50,508 nt of DNA from an uncultured Phenylobacterium sp. Its GTDB lineage: Bacteria > Pseudomonadota > Alphaproteobacteria > Caulobacterales > Caulobacteraceae. Positions 25,212 through 33,712 of this stretch are shown in pieces. Within the stretch, counting starts at the first letter, position 1. Each line of letters opens with the position of its first letter. The position numbers and the translations under genes were made by a program. Location: the NCBI RefSeq assembly GCF_902826855.1, contig NZ_CADEGK010000009.1, positions 1-50,508 of the forward strand, read 5' to 3'. The notes under the pieces are model-generated. The model ran no database searches. It saw nothing but the letters and a program-made list of their open reading frames with translations, and was not told the origin of the DNA.

Positions 25212-26417
25212 CTACCCCTGCGTCGTGTCCGGCAGGCCCAGGATGCGCTTTGAGACAATATTGCTCTGCACCTCCTGGCTGCCGCCGAAGATGGTCGTGG
25301 CCTTGCCGTAGAGCCAGGTCCGCACGGTCTCCAGTTCGTCCTTGTCGAAGGCCTCGCCTTCCCAGCCCAGCCCCTGGTGACCCATGATCTCGAGCATCAG
25401 TTCCGCCCGGTTCTGGCCGATCCAGGTGCCGGAGTTCTTCATCACCGAGGTGGTGGCCGAGGGGTTCACGTTGCCCTTGGCCTCGTCCATGGCCCGCAGC
25501 ACCGTCAGCACGTGGGCCTTGGCGTTGATCTGGTGGGCGGCGAGACGGGCGCGCAGGTCGGCGTCGGCGAGCCTGCCCTTGGCGTCAGCGCCCACGTACC
25601 TCTTGGCCAGGTCCGGCAGGCTCACCCCGCCGCCGCCCGCCGTGCGGGCGCCGCCCTGGCCGACGCGCTCGTGCTGCAGCAGGCGCTTGCCCACCGTCCA
25701 GCCGCCGTTGAGCGGCCCCAGCATGTCGTCCTTCTCGGCCCGAGCGTCGGTGAAGAAGGTCTCGCAGAACGGCGAGACGCCGTTGATCAGCTTGATCGGC
25801 CGTGTCTCCACGCCCGGCTGATCCATCTTGATCAGCACGAACGAGATACCCTCATGCTTCCGCGAAGTATCCGTGCGGACCAGGCAGAAGCACCAGTCGG
25901 CGTACTGCGCGCCGCTTGTCCACGTTTTCTGGCCGTTGATCTTCCAGTGGTCGCCGGCGTCTTCGCAGCGCGTCTGGAGACCTGCCAGGTCCGACCCCGC
26001 GCCCGGCTCGGAGTAGCCCTGGCACCAGCGGACTTCGCCCTTCACGATCGGCGGGATGTGGCGCTGCTTCTGGGCCTCGGTGCCGTATTCCAGCAGCGTC
26101 GGGCCCAGCATCGACAGGCCCATGCCGACCATCGGGTTGTAGGCCCCGATCCGGTCCATCTCCTGCTGCAGGACGCGAGCCTGCGGGCCGGAGAGGCCGC
26201 CGCCGCCGTAGGCCGTCGGCCACGTCGGCGTGCCCCAGCCCTTCTGCGCCATGGCCTGCTTCCAGGCCAGGTGGTCGCCGCTGGGCTTCACGCCGCCCAT
26301 CATCATCCGCGTCCCGGCGTCGGGGTCGTCGCGCAGCGACTGCGGATAGTTGGCCTCCAGCCATGCCCGGGCCTCGGCCCGGAAGGCGTCCAGCTCGGAT
26401 CCGCCGAAATCGGCCAT
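25212..26417 (-). CDS. Acyl-CoA dehydrogenase, catalytic-type (paralogue 3 of the cluster)
   Basis: A 401-residue acyl-CoA dehydrogenase with the same architecture as the neighbour at 23860: MADFGGSELDAFRAEARAW, EVRWCQGYSEPGAGSDLA, GQKTWTSGAQYADWCFCLVR, LLQHERVGQGG with the helix-G glutamate, and IFGGSQEVQSNIVSKRILGLP. A methionine-rich loop (TRMMMGGVKP) follows the N-terminal helices. The ATG at 26417 is preferred over the preceding GTG. It is separated from the next gene by a palindromic repeat. Substrate is unknown, but its close pairing with 23860-25065 points to a local duplication with possible specificity shift. Confidence 0.92.
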   Translation of the reverse strand: MADFGGSELDAFRAEARAWLEANYPQSLRDDPDAGTRMMMGGVKPSGDHLAWKQAMAQKGWGTPTWPTAYGGGGLSGPQARVLQQEMDRIGAYNPMVGMGLSMLGPTLLEYGTEAQKQRHIPPIVKGEVRWCQGYSEPGAGSDLAGLQTRCEDAGDHWKINGQKTWTSGAQYADWCFCLVRTDTSRKHEGISFVLIKMDQPGVETRPIKLINGVSPFCETFFTDARAEKDDMLGPLNGGWTVGKRLLQHERVGQGGARTAGGGGVSLPDLAKRYVGADAKGRLADADLRARLAAHQINAKAHVLTVLRAMDEAKGNVNPSATTSVMKNSGTWIGQNRAELMLEIMGHQGLGWEGEAFDKDELETVRTWLYGKATTIFGGSQEVQSNIVSKRILGLPDTTQG

Positions 26418-26473
26418 CACCGTCCTCCCAGAAATGTCAGCGCTTCAAATACCGCGTCTTCAATCCCGGCAGT

Positions 26474-27682
26474 CTACTTCGGATCGGGCAATCCGAGCAC
26501 CCGCTTTGCGACGATGTTGAGGTTGATCTCCGAAGTCCCGCCCTCGATGGAGTTGGCCTTCGAGCGGAGCCAGGACCGCACCGCCCCCAGCTCCTGCTCG
26601 GCGAAGCCGTCGCCCTCCCAGCCGAGGCCGGCCAGGCCCAGCGACTCGAGCATCAGCTCGTTGCGCTCCATTGCGATCTTGGCGCCGGCGTACTTCATGA
26701 TCGCCGCGGTGTTCGACGGCCCGTTCGACGCGCGCGCATCGTCCGCCGCGCGCTTCATGGTCAGTTGGAAGGTGCGGTTTTCCATCAGGTGGTCGGTGAT
26801 CCGCCGCCGCAGGTCCGGCTCGTTCAGTCGCCCGGTCTCGTCGACGCCTAGCCGCTCTTTCGCCGCCTCCGGGATCGTCTGCACGGGCCCGGTCTGGCCG
26901 ATGTTGCCGCCGCCCAGGGAGCCGGCGATGGAGTCCCGCTCGAACATCATCAGCCGCTTGGCCACCGTCCAGCCGCCGTTCAGCGGTCCCCAGAGCTGGT
27001 CCTTCGGCACCTTCACGTCGGTGAAGAACATCTCGCAGAACGGCGCAGTCCCGTTGATCAGGTGGATCGGCTTGATCGTGACGCCCGGGTCCTTCATGTC
27101 GATGAGCAGGAAGCTGATGCCCTCGTGCTTCTTCGACGTGTCCGTACGGACCAGGCAGTAACACCGGTCCGCGTGCTGTGCGCCGCTTGTCCAGATTTTC
27201 GAACCGTTGACCAGGAAGTGGTCACCCTTGTCCTCCGCCCGGCAGGCCAGGCTCGCCAGGTCCGACCCGGCCCCGGGCTCGGAGTAGCCCTGGCACCACC
27301 AGACGTCGCCACTCACGATTCCGGGGAAGTGCTCCTTCTTCAGGGCCTCGCTGCCATACTCCAAGAGGGTCGGGCCGAAGAAGGTCACGCCCATGCCGCC
27401 GATCGGGTTGCGGGCGCCGATCTTGGCCATCTCCTCCTGCAGGACCCTGATCTGCTCGCGCGAAAGGCCGCCGCCGCCCACCTCCTTGGGCCAGTGCGGC
27501 ACGCCCCAGCCCTTGGCGCCCAACGCCTTGCGCCAGGCCGTGGCCTCGGGCGTTTCGGGCTGGGCCTGCAGCTTGGCCAGCTGCAGCTCCGGTTTGCCCG
27601 CGAGCGCCTTGGGGAAGTTGGCTTCGAGCCAATCGCGGACCTCGGTCCGGAAGGTCTCCACGTCGCCGCCGAAGTCCGCCAT
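26474..27682 (-). CDS. Acyl-CoA dehydrogenase, catalytic-type (paralogue 2 of the cluster)
   Basis: A 402-residue acyl-CoA dehydrogenase: MADFGGDVETFRTEVRDWLE, VWWCQGYSEPGAGSDLASLA, GSKIWTSGAQHADRCYCLVR, and LMMFERDSIAGSLGG with the helix-G glutamate. The C-terminal motif differs from the two copies above: SIEGGTSEINLNIVAKRVLGLP, shared only with the gene at 27708. ATG 27682 is preferred over an adjacent GTG. It follows the first gene by 25 bases, so translation of the two is closely linked. Confidence 0.92.
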   Translation of the reverse strand: MADFGGDVETFRTEVRDWLEANFPKALAGKPELQLAKLQAQPETPEATAWRKALGAKGWGVPHWPKEVGGGGLSREQIRVLQEEMAKIGARNPIGGMGVTFFGPTLLEYGSEALKKEHFPGIVSGDVWWCQGYSEPGAGSDLASLACRAEDKGDHFLVNGSKIWTSGAQHADRCYCLVRTDTSKKHEGISFLLIDMKDPGVTIKPIHLINGTAPFCEMFFTDVKVPKDQLWGPLNGGWTVAKRLMMFERDSIAGSLGGGNIGQTGPVQTIPEAAKERLGVDETGRLNEPDLRRRITDHLMENRTFQLTMKRAADDARASNGPSNTAAIMKYAGAKIAMERNELMLESLGLAGLGWEGDGFAEQELGAVRSWLRSKANSIEGGTSEINLNIVAKRVLGLPDPK

Positions 27683-27707
27683 CACACTGCTCCTACCTAG
27701 CTCGTTC

Positions 27708-28925
27708 TTACTTGGGATCCGGGAGGCCGAGCACGCGCTTGGCCACCACGTTAAGGTTCACTTCCGAGGTGCCGCCCTCGATCGAATTGGCTTTGGTCCG
27801 CAGCCAGCCGCGGGTGGCGACGATCTCCGGTGTCTCGAAGCCCTGGCCCTCCCAGCCCAGGCCCTGGTGCCCGAGCGCCTCGATCATCAGTTCCGATCGC
27901 TCCTTGGCGAACTCGGCCGCGGTGTACTTGATGATCGACGTGGTCGCCGATGGCCCGTTCCCGCCCTTCGACTCCGCCGCGGAGCGCGCGATGGTCAGGC
28001 GCAGGGCCTGGAAGTCCATCTTGTTCCTGGTGATCCGGGCCCGCAGATCGACGTCGCTGAGCTCGCCGTCGTCGCCGGCATACTGTTTGGCCAGGATGGC
28101 CAGGTCGCCGGAGGCGCCGCCTGCAGAACCCCCATCACCGAAGCCGGCCGAGATGTTCTGCCGCTCGTACTGCAGCAGCCGCTTGGCGATCTCCCAGCCG
28201 CCATTCACTCGGCCGACCAGGTTCTCCTTGGGGATCTTCACGTCGGTAAAGAAGGTCTCGCAGAACGGGCTCTCCCCGCTGATCAGAGCGATCGGCCGGG
28301 TTTCGATGCCTGGCGTGGCCATGTCGATCAGCACGAACGAGATGCCCTCGTGCTTCTTGGACGTATCAGTACGTACGAGGCAGAAGCACCAGTCGGCGCG
28401 ATCTGCGTAGCTTGTCCAGATCTTCGAGCCGTTGATCAGCCAGTGGTCACCCTTGTCCTCACACCGGGTCGCGAGCGCGGCGAGGTCGGAGCCTGCGCCG
28501 GGTTCCGAATAACCCTGGCACCAGCGGACCTCGCCGTTGACGATCCGGCGCAGGTGAGTCTGCTTCTGCGCCTCGGTGGCGTATTCCATCAGCACCGGGC
28601 CCAGCATCCAGATACCGAAGGCCAGCACGGCCGGCCGCGCCTTGATCCGCGACAGCTCTTGCTCCAGGACCCGCGCCTCGGCGGGCGACAGCCCGCCGCC
28701 GCCGTATTCCTTGGGCCACGTGGGTGTGGTCCAGCCCCTGGCCGCCATTCGGCGCATCCAGACGATCTGCGGATCGCTGGAGTCCGCGAACCGCCGTCCG
28801 CCCCACACCGCCTCGGGATCGGTCCGGGTCGTTGTATCGTTCAGCTCGGCCGGATAGTTGGCCTCGAGCCACGAACGCGCCTCCTTGCGGAACGCGTCGA
28901 GCTCGGTGGCGCCGAAGTCGGCCAT
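27708..28925 (-). CDS. Acyl-CoA dehydrogenase, catalytic-type (paralogue 1, first of the cluster)
   Basis: A 405-residue acyl-CoA dehydrogenase and the first gene of the five in transcription order. Motifs: MADFGATELDAFRKEARSWL, EVRWCQGYSEPGAGSDLAAL, GSKIWTSYADRADWCFCLVR (no GAQ here, unlike the others), LLQYERQNISAGFGDGG with the helix-G glutamate, and IEGGTSEVNLNVVAKRVLGLP. It diverges from the mprF-like gene across 116 bases that must hold the cluster promoter; I see no confident operator there. No thiolase, hydratase or CoA ligase gene adjoins the cluster in this window, so the pathway is undetermined. Confidence 0.92.
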   Translation of the reverse strand: MADFGATELDAFRKEARSWLEANYPAELNDTTTRTDPEAVWGGRRFADSSDPQIVWMRRMAARGWTTPTWPKEYGGGGLSPAEARVLEQELSRIKARPAVLAFGIWMLGPVLMEYATEAQKQTHLRRIVNGEVRWCQGYSEPGAGSDLAALATRCEDKGDHWLINGSKIWTSYADRADWCFCLVRTDTSKKHEGISFVLIDMATPGIETRPIALISGESPFCETFFTDVKIPKENLVGRVNGGWEIAKRLLQYERQNISAGFGDGGSAGGASGDLAILAKQYAGDDGELSDVDLRARITRNKMDFQALRLTIARSAAESKGGNGPSATTSIIKYTAAEFAKERSELMIEALGHQGLGWEGQGFETPEIVATRGWLRTKANSIEGGTSEVNLNVVAKRVLGLPDPK

Positions 28926-29041
28926 GGCGGTCTCCAGGAACTTAAGTCGGCCCCGAACTTAGCGCCCGTCGGGGCCAGGGCAAGCGGGATGAAACAGTTG
29001 TTTGAGCGGACTGCACGCAACCTCGCCTATACAGGCTCCTG

Positions 29042-30706
29042 ATGCGCCTCTTCCGCCATCCCGCCGTGACCGCCGCCGCCCCCTGGACAGCCGCGTTGCT
29101 GACCCTTGGGATCGGCGTGCTGCTGCTGGCCTCGGGCGCGCGGCCGTCGATGCCCACCCGGTTCATCCGCCTGATGGAGTTCGAGCCGGTCCTGCTGATC
29201 GAGATCAGCCACTTCGTCTCGAGCGTGCTGGGCCTGGTCCTCGTGATGCTGGCGTTCGGCCTGCGCGCCCGGCTCGGTGGGGCATGGGTGGCCACGCTGG
29301 TGACCTTGCTGGTGGCCGCCCCGCTCAGCCTGGTGAAGGGCTTCGTCTGGGAGGAGAGCGCCCTGCTCCTCGGCCTGGCCGCCCTGCTGGCGCCCTTCCA
29401 CCACGCCTTCCCCCGGACCGCGCGCCTGAGCCGCATGGAAGTGACACCGGGTTGGCTGGCGTCGGCCGCGTGCCTGGTTATCGGCGCCGGGATGATCGGG
29501 CTGTGGTCGTTCCAGAACGCGGATTACGGCGACCTCCCCTGGTGGCGCGTCATGGCCGACGAGGACGCCGCCCGCTCGCTTCGGGCGTGGGCGGGCTCCG
29601 CGCTGGCTCTCTTGGCTTTCGGCGTGTGGCGGTTGCTGGGATCGGCCGCCACGCCGCCCATCGTCGGCGAGGCGGACCCCGACTACGAGCGCGTGCGCGC
29701 CATCCTGGCCAAGGCCGAGGTGTCCCGGCCGACGTCGAACCTCGCGCTGCTGGGCGACAAGCGGTTTCTGTTCTCCGCCTCCGGCGAGAGCTTCCTGATG
29801 TTCGGGGTCCGCGGCCGCAGTTGGATCGCGCTCGGCGCCACGGTGGGTCGCCGTGACGAGCGGCTGGACCTGCTCTGGCGCTTCCGCGAACTGGCCGACG
29901 CGCACGCCGCACGGCCGGGGTTCTACAACCTCGAGGCCGAGGACCTGCCGGACGTGGTCGAGCTGGGCTTCGCCATCCAGAAGATGGGCGAGGGGGCCGT
30001 CGCCCCGCTGGAGAGCTTCACCATAGAAGGAACCAAGCGGGGCAACCTGCGCCGTGCGTGGCGCAAGGCCGGCGAGGAGGGTGCCACCTTCGAGATCGTC
30101 CAGCCGGACGACCTGGGCCCGATCATGCCGGAGCTAAAGCGAATCTCCGACGCCTGGCTCGAAACTCACGCGGGCGGCGAGAAGGGCTTTTCTCTCGGCG
30201 GTTTCTCCGAGCGCTACGTCGGAGAGTTCCCGGTGGCCCTGGTGCGCTGGGAAGGCCGGATCATCGCCTTCGCCACCTTGTGGACCGTGGCTTCGCGCAG
30301 TGCTTTCTCCATCGACCTCATGCGGTTCGTGCCCGAGGGGCCGCCGCGGATCATGGACTACCTGTTCGTGGAGCTCATCAACTGGGGTCGAGCTGAGGGC
30401 TATGCAGCCTTCGATTTCGGCATGGCGCCGCTGTCGGGCCTTGATGACCGTCCCCTGGCCCCGACGCTCTCACGCGTTGGACGGCTGATCTTTGACCGTG
30501 GGGAGGAGATCTACAACTTCCAGGGCGTGCGCCATTACAAGTCGAAGTACGATCCCATCTGGCAACCCCGCTTCGTCGCCGCTACGCGCATGTGGGCGAT
30601 TCCGCTGCTGCTCGCGGATGCCGGCCTGCTGGCCTCAGGCGGCATGGCTGGCCTCGCCAAGCGCCCGAAGAAGGCCGATGAGCCTGCGCTGCCGAAGGCC
30701 GCCTAG
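29042..30706 (+). CDS. mprF: MprF-like aminoacyl-phosphatidylglycerol synthase (short form)
   Basis: A 554-residue protein with five or six N-terminal membrane helices (about 12-210) and a C-terminal DUF2156/LPG-synthase domain (about 215-530). Diagnostic segments are FLMFGVRGRSWIALGATVG, GTKRGNLRRAWRKAGEEG, KGFSLGGFSERYV, SIDLMRFVPEGPPRIMDYLF, FDFGMAPLSGL and YNFQGVRHYKSKYDPIW. The domain transfers lysine or alanine from tRNA to phosphatidylglycerol, raising surface charge and cationic-peptide resistance. It is shorter than classic MprF (about 850 residues, 14 helices), lacking most of the flippase part. No AcvB/VirJ-type hydrolase partner is adjacent. Confidence 0.87.
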   Translation: MRLFRHPAVTAAAPWTAALLTLGIGVLLLASGARPSMPTRFIRLMEFEPVLLIEISHFVSSVLGLVLVMLAFGLRARLGGAWVATLVTLLVAAPLSLVKGFVWEESALLLGLAALLAPFHHAFPRTARLSRMEVTPGWLASAACLVIGAGMIGLWSFQNADYGDLPWWRVMADEDAARSLRAWAGSALALLAFGVWRLLGSAATPPIVGEADPDYERVRAILAKAEVSRPTSNLALLGDKRFLFSASGESFLMFGVRGRSWIALGATVGRRDERLDLLWRFRELADAHAARPGFYNLEAEDLPDVVELGFAIQKMGEGAVAPLESFTIEGTKRGNLRRAWRKAGEEGATFEIVQPDDLGPIMPELKRISDAWLETHAGGEKGFSLGGFSERYVGEFPVALVRWEGRIIAFATLWTVASRSAFSIDLMRFVPEGPPRIMDYLFVELINWGRAEGYAAFDFGMAPLSGLDDRPLAPTLSRVGRLIFDRGEEIYNFQGVRHYKSKYDPIWQPRFVAATRMWAIPLLLADAGLLASGGMAGLAKRPKKADEPALPKAA

Positions 30707-30909
30707 CCGCCCGGCCGGTGGATGCCGAGCGCCTGAAGGGCGGTGAACAGAACGGCGATCGCCGCCGCCGTCGCCAGGACCATGATCATCCGCCACGGGA
30801 TCAGGCGCGGGCCTTTCATGGGATTGGGCGGGCGCGCGCCCCGCCAACCGGCGAACCCGGCCAGCGCCGCGAGGCCTCCCGCCAGGCCCAGCATGATACG
30901 AACATCCAT
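30703..30909 (-). CDS. Small two-helix membrane protein
   Basis: A 68-residue protein with two hydrophobic helices (about 4-22 and 41-60) joined by a basic, proline-containing loop (RGARPPNPMKGPRLIPW). Its end overlaps the convergent mprF-like gene by 4 bases. The form is like small conserved membrane proteins seen across Caulobacterales; function is unknown. It is divergent from podJ. Confidence 0.6.
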   Translation of the reverse strand: MDVRIMLGLAGGLAALAGFAGWRGARPPNPMKGPRLIPWRMIMVLATAAAIAVLFTALQALGIHRPGG

Positions 30910-30937
30910 CGGACAGCCCTAACCGAGACGGGCCACC

Positions 30938-30946
30938 TCATCCACA
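30938..30946 (+). promoter_or_regulatory. DnaA-box-like site upstream of podJ
   Basis: TCATCCACA differs from the DnaA consensus TTATCCACA at one base and lies 97 bases before the podJ start. DnaA has been reported to activate podJ in Caulobacter crescentus, so the position is meaningful. A GANTC methylation site (GATTC, 31036-31040) lies just before the start codon, which would suit CcrM/GcrA-type cell-cycle control. Confidence 0.45.
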
Positions 30947-31042
30947 GGTACCGCTGCCGCACACCAGATGTAGCGTCTACGCCGCGTTTACACCCCAGCA
31001 ATCGGCGCCTAACGTCCTTAACTGCACGGAGACGCGATTCGG

Positions 31043-33670
31043 ATGAGCGCGGGGGCGCCCTGGAGCGTAAAGGGGATCGACCCCAAGGCCCGTGAGGTCG
31101 CGAAGGACCTTGCGCGGCGCTCCGGCATGACCCTGGGCGAGTGGCTGAACCGCGTGATCCTAGATGATGACCTCCCCGAGGAGGTCAGCGCGGAGAGCCA
31201 GTTCACCGAGCGGCCGCACCGCGCGGCCGCGCAACCCTTTCGGCCCGCGCCGCCGCGGCTAACGGCGGTCCCAACGTCTCCCGACTTGGCCCGCGTGGCC
31301 TTCGCCCTGGACCGCCTTACCGATCGCATCGAGGCTTCGGAGACCCGTACCGGCCTGGCTATCGGCGGGGTCGAGCATTCGGTCCGACAGGCCTTGGCCC
31401 GCATCGACACCACCGAGCGCGAGCAGGCGGTCGTGGCGGGCCGTCTGGAGGCCACGCTGGCCGAGACTGTGGCCGAGCAGAACGGCTTTGGCGAGCGCCT
31501 CGGGCGCGTAGAGGCAGCGGTCGGGCCGCGCTCGCTGGAGGCGATCCGCGCCCTGGAGGGCCGCCTGGCTCGCGCGGAGCCCGACGCGGTGGTCGAGGCG
31601 GTGCTGCAGCGACTGGGTGAGCGGATCGCCGAGGCCGAGGGCCGCACGACGCAGGCGCTCGAAGCGCTGCAGAATTCGCTGTCGGCTCTCGACCAGCGGG
31701 TCTGGAGCGTCGAGCACGGCGCCACCGACCATGCGGAACTGAAGTTCGAGTCCCTGGCCCAGGTGCTCACCCATCGAGTCGAAGCCGTCCGCGCCGAGGT
31801 GGCCCAGAAGCTGGCCGACAGCGCTGGCGGTGCGGTCGAAACCCGCCTGGCCGAGATGGCGGAGCACATCCGCCAGGCCGAGCGCCGCTCGACCCAGGCC
31901 GTTGAGGAGATCGGCCGCCACGTCTTGTCGATGGCCCAGGCGGTGGGGAAGAAGCTGGAGGAGGCCGATCAGCGCGGCGCCGACGCCATCGACCAGATCG
32001 GCGTCGAGGTCGCTCGCATAGCGGGCGCCGTGGAACTGCGCCTGGCCCGCGGCGAACAGGCTCAGGCCCAGGCCTTCGAGCGCCTCAGCGCCGAACTCAC
32101 CCGCGCCAGCCAGGGCCTTGCCGAGCGGCTCACGGCGTCCGAGCAGCGCGCGGCCAGCGCCATCGAAGGCGTCGGCGACCAGGTGGCTAGGGTCACCGAG
32201 CGCATCGAGGCCCGCCACGATCGCACCACCGCTGATGTCGCAGCGCAGATCCGCCAGAGCGAGGAGCGGGCCGCCAGCTTGCTGGAGGAGGCTGGGCGGC
32301 ACAATCTCGGCCCGCCGCCCGAGCCGGAGCCCGAACCCGCCGATGGCGCGCCCTTCGGGCCGGAGCTCTTCGCGCGCGCGGAAGCCGGGCTGCGGTCGGG
32401 GCCCGAGACCATTCAGGCCCCTGAGGCCGCCGCCGATGTTGTCACCGCGACTTGGCGACGGCTGGAGCTCGATCCGCCGGAGCCTGAGGCGACCGACACC
32501 TTCGCGCCCATCGCCGAGACCGACGACGACGACATCTTCGCCGCGCCCGCCGCTAAGGACGAACTGCCTGACGGCCAGCCGCCCACGCACCCGCCACAGC
32601 TGTCGACGCGCGAGGTGATCCAGCAGGCCCGCGCCGCCGCCCGCGCCGCCCGCGGCGAGGACGAGCCGCCCATGCCGCAGGTCACCGCCAAGGTCGCACC
32701 GCGCGCGGCGACCGGCCGGCTGTTCCAGGGCTTCGGGCAGGCCTTCGGCGGCCGTCCGCGCCGGGCCCAGAACACCACGCTGCAGACGGCCCTGATGGTT
32801 GCCGGCGGCGCGGCCTTCCTCAGTGTCGGCGCGGCCGGTATCGCCCTGATGCAGGGCCAGGACGATCGCCAGGAAACCGCCGCCCAGCCGTTCGGTCCCG
32901 CCCCTCGAGCCGCCGTCGCCCTCACCCCGGGCCTCGCGCCTGGTCCGGGCCAGGCTGGCAGCGCCACGCGCCCGACCTTGGCCCAGGTTCGCGCCGATGT
33001 CGAAGCTGGCGCGCCCGGCGCGCTGCAGTCGCTGCGGGCGTTGGCGGAAGCCGGCGACGCCCAGGCCCAGCTCTACCTGGGCCAACTGTATGACGCCGGG
33101 AAGGCGGGCCTGATCCGCGATCCGCAAGAGGCCAGGCGGCTTACCGCCATGGCTGCCGAAAGCGGCGACGCGGCCGCTATGCACAACCTCGGCGTCTACT
33201 ATTTCCGCGGGGAGGGAGGTGGCGCGGACTTCACCGCCGCCGCCCAGTGGTTCAAGAAGGCCGCCGCCGCCGGCGTCGTGGAGAGCCAGTACAACCTGGG
33301 CCTGCTCTACCAATCGGGCAGCGGCGTGCCTCGCGACCTGGCCGAGGCGCGCCGCTGGTTCACGCGGGCGGCTGAGCGGGGCGACGCCGGAGCCACGCGC
33401 GCGCTCGCCGACATGGCCACGCCCGGAGCCCAGCGGCCCACAGCCCAGCGGCCCACAGCCCAGCGTCCCGCGTCCTCCGGCGCCGCCGCGGCGCCGCCGG
33501 CGATTTCGGAGAACGTGCGGCACGCCCAAGGCATACTGGCCAAGCTCGGCTACTATGATGGCCCCGCCGACGGTCAGGCCAGCGAGGCCTACAAGGTCGC
33601 TCTGTTCCGCTATCAGCAGGACCAGCGCGACCAGGCCGTGGGGCCCAAGCCCTATTTCGCGTCGCGCTGA
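31043..33670 (+). CDS. podJ: Polar organelle localisation factor PodJ
   Basis: An 875-residue single-pass membrane protein. The N-terminus PWSVKGIDPKAREVAKDLA matches Caulobacter PodJ. Then follow: long coiled coil (about 85-420, Ala/Glu/Arg rich); an acidic Pro-rich linker; one membrane helix (about 579-605, TALMVAGGAAFLSVGAAGIAL); periplasmic Sel1 repeats (about 669-792, e.g. AMHNLGVYYFRGEGGGADF and QYNLGLLYQSGSGVPRD); and a peptidoglycan-binding module at the end (about 823-869, LAKLGYYDGPADG). PodJ recruits PleC and pilus and flagellar pole factors to the new pole. A tandem PTAQRPTAQRP stretch precedes the last module. Strong taxonomic marker. Confidence 0.93.
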   Translation: MSAGAPWSVKGIDPKAREVAKDLARRSGMTLGEWLNRVILDDDLPEEVSAESQFTERPHRAAAQPFRPAPPRLTAVPTSPDLARVAFALDRLTDRIEASETRTGLAIGGVEHSVRQALARIDTTEREQAVVAGRLEATLAETVAEQNGFGERLGRVEAAVGPRSLEAIRALEGRLARAEPDAVVEAVLQRLGERIAEAEGRTTQALEALQNSLSALDQRVWSVEHGATDHAELKFESLAQVLTHRVEAVRAEVAQKLADSAGGAVETRLAEMAEHIRQAERRSTQAVEEIGRHVLSMAQAVGKKLEEADQRGADAIDQIGVEVARIAGAVELRLARGEQAQAQAFERLSAELTRASQGLAERLTASEQRAASAIEGVGDQVARVTERIEARHDRTTADVAAQIRQSEERAASLLEEAGRHNLGPPPEPEPEPADGAPFGPELFARAEAGLRSGPETIQAPEAAADVVTATWRRLELDPPEPEATDTFAPIAETDDDDIFAAPAAKDELPDGQPPTHPPQLSTREVIQQARAAARAARGEDEPPMPQVTAKVAPRAATGRLFQGFGQAFGGRPRRAQNTTLQTALMVAGGAAFLSVGAAGIALMQGQDDRQETAAQPFGPAPRAAVALTPGLAPGPGQAGSATRPTLAQVRADVEAGAPGALQSLRALAEAGDAQAQLYLGQLYDAGKAGLIRDPQEARRLTAMAAESGDAAAMHNLGVYYFRGEGGGADFTAAAQWFKKAAAAGVVESQYNLGLLYQSGSGVPRDLAEARRWFTRAAERGDAGATRALADMATPGAQRPTAQRPTAQRPASSGAAAAPPAISENVRHAQGILAKLGYYDGPADGQASEAYKVALFRYQQDQRDQAVGPKPYFASR

Positions 33671-33712
33671 TTGCCGCTGGACCCCGGCCCCGCACGGACG
33701 TAGGCGCGGAAC

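Noticed and set aside
33420-33470. Tandem repeat near the podJ 3' end as a separate repeat element
   Set aside because: It is a short in-frame P-T-A-Q-R repeat inside the Pro-rich linker of PodJ and is covered by that entry.
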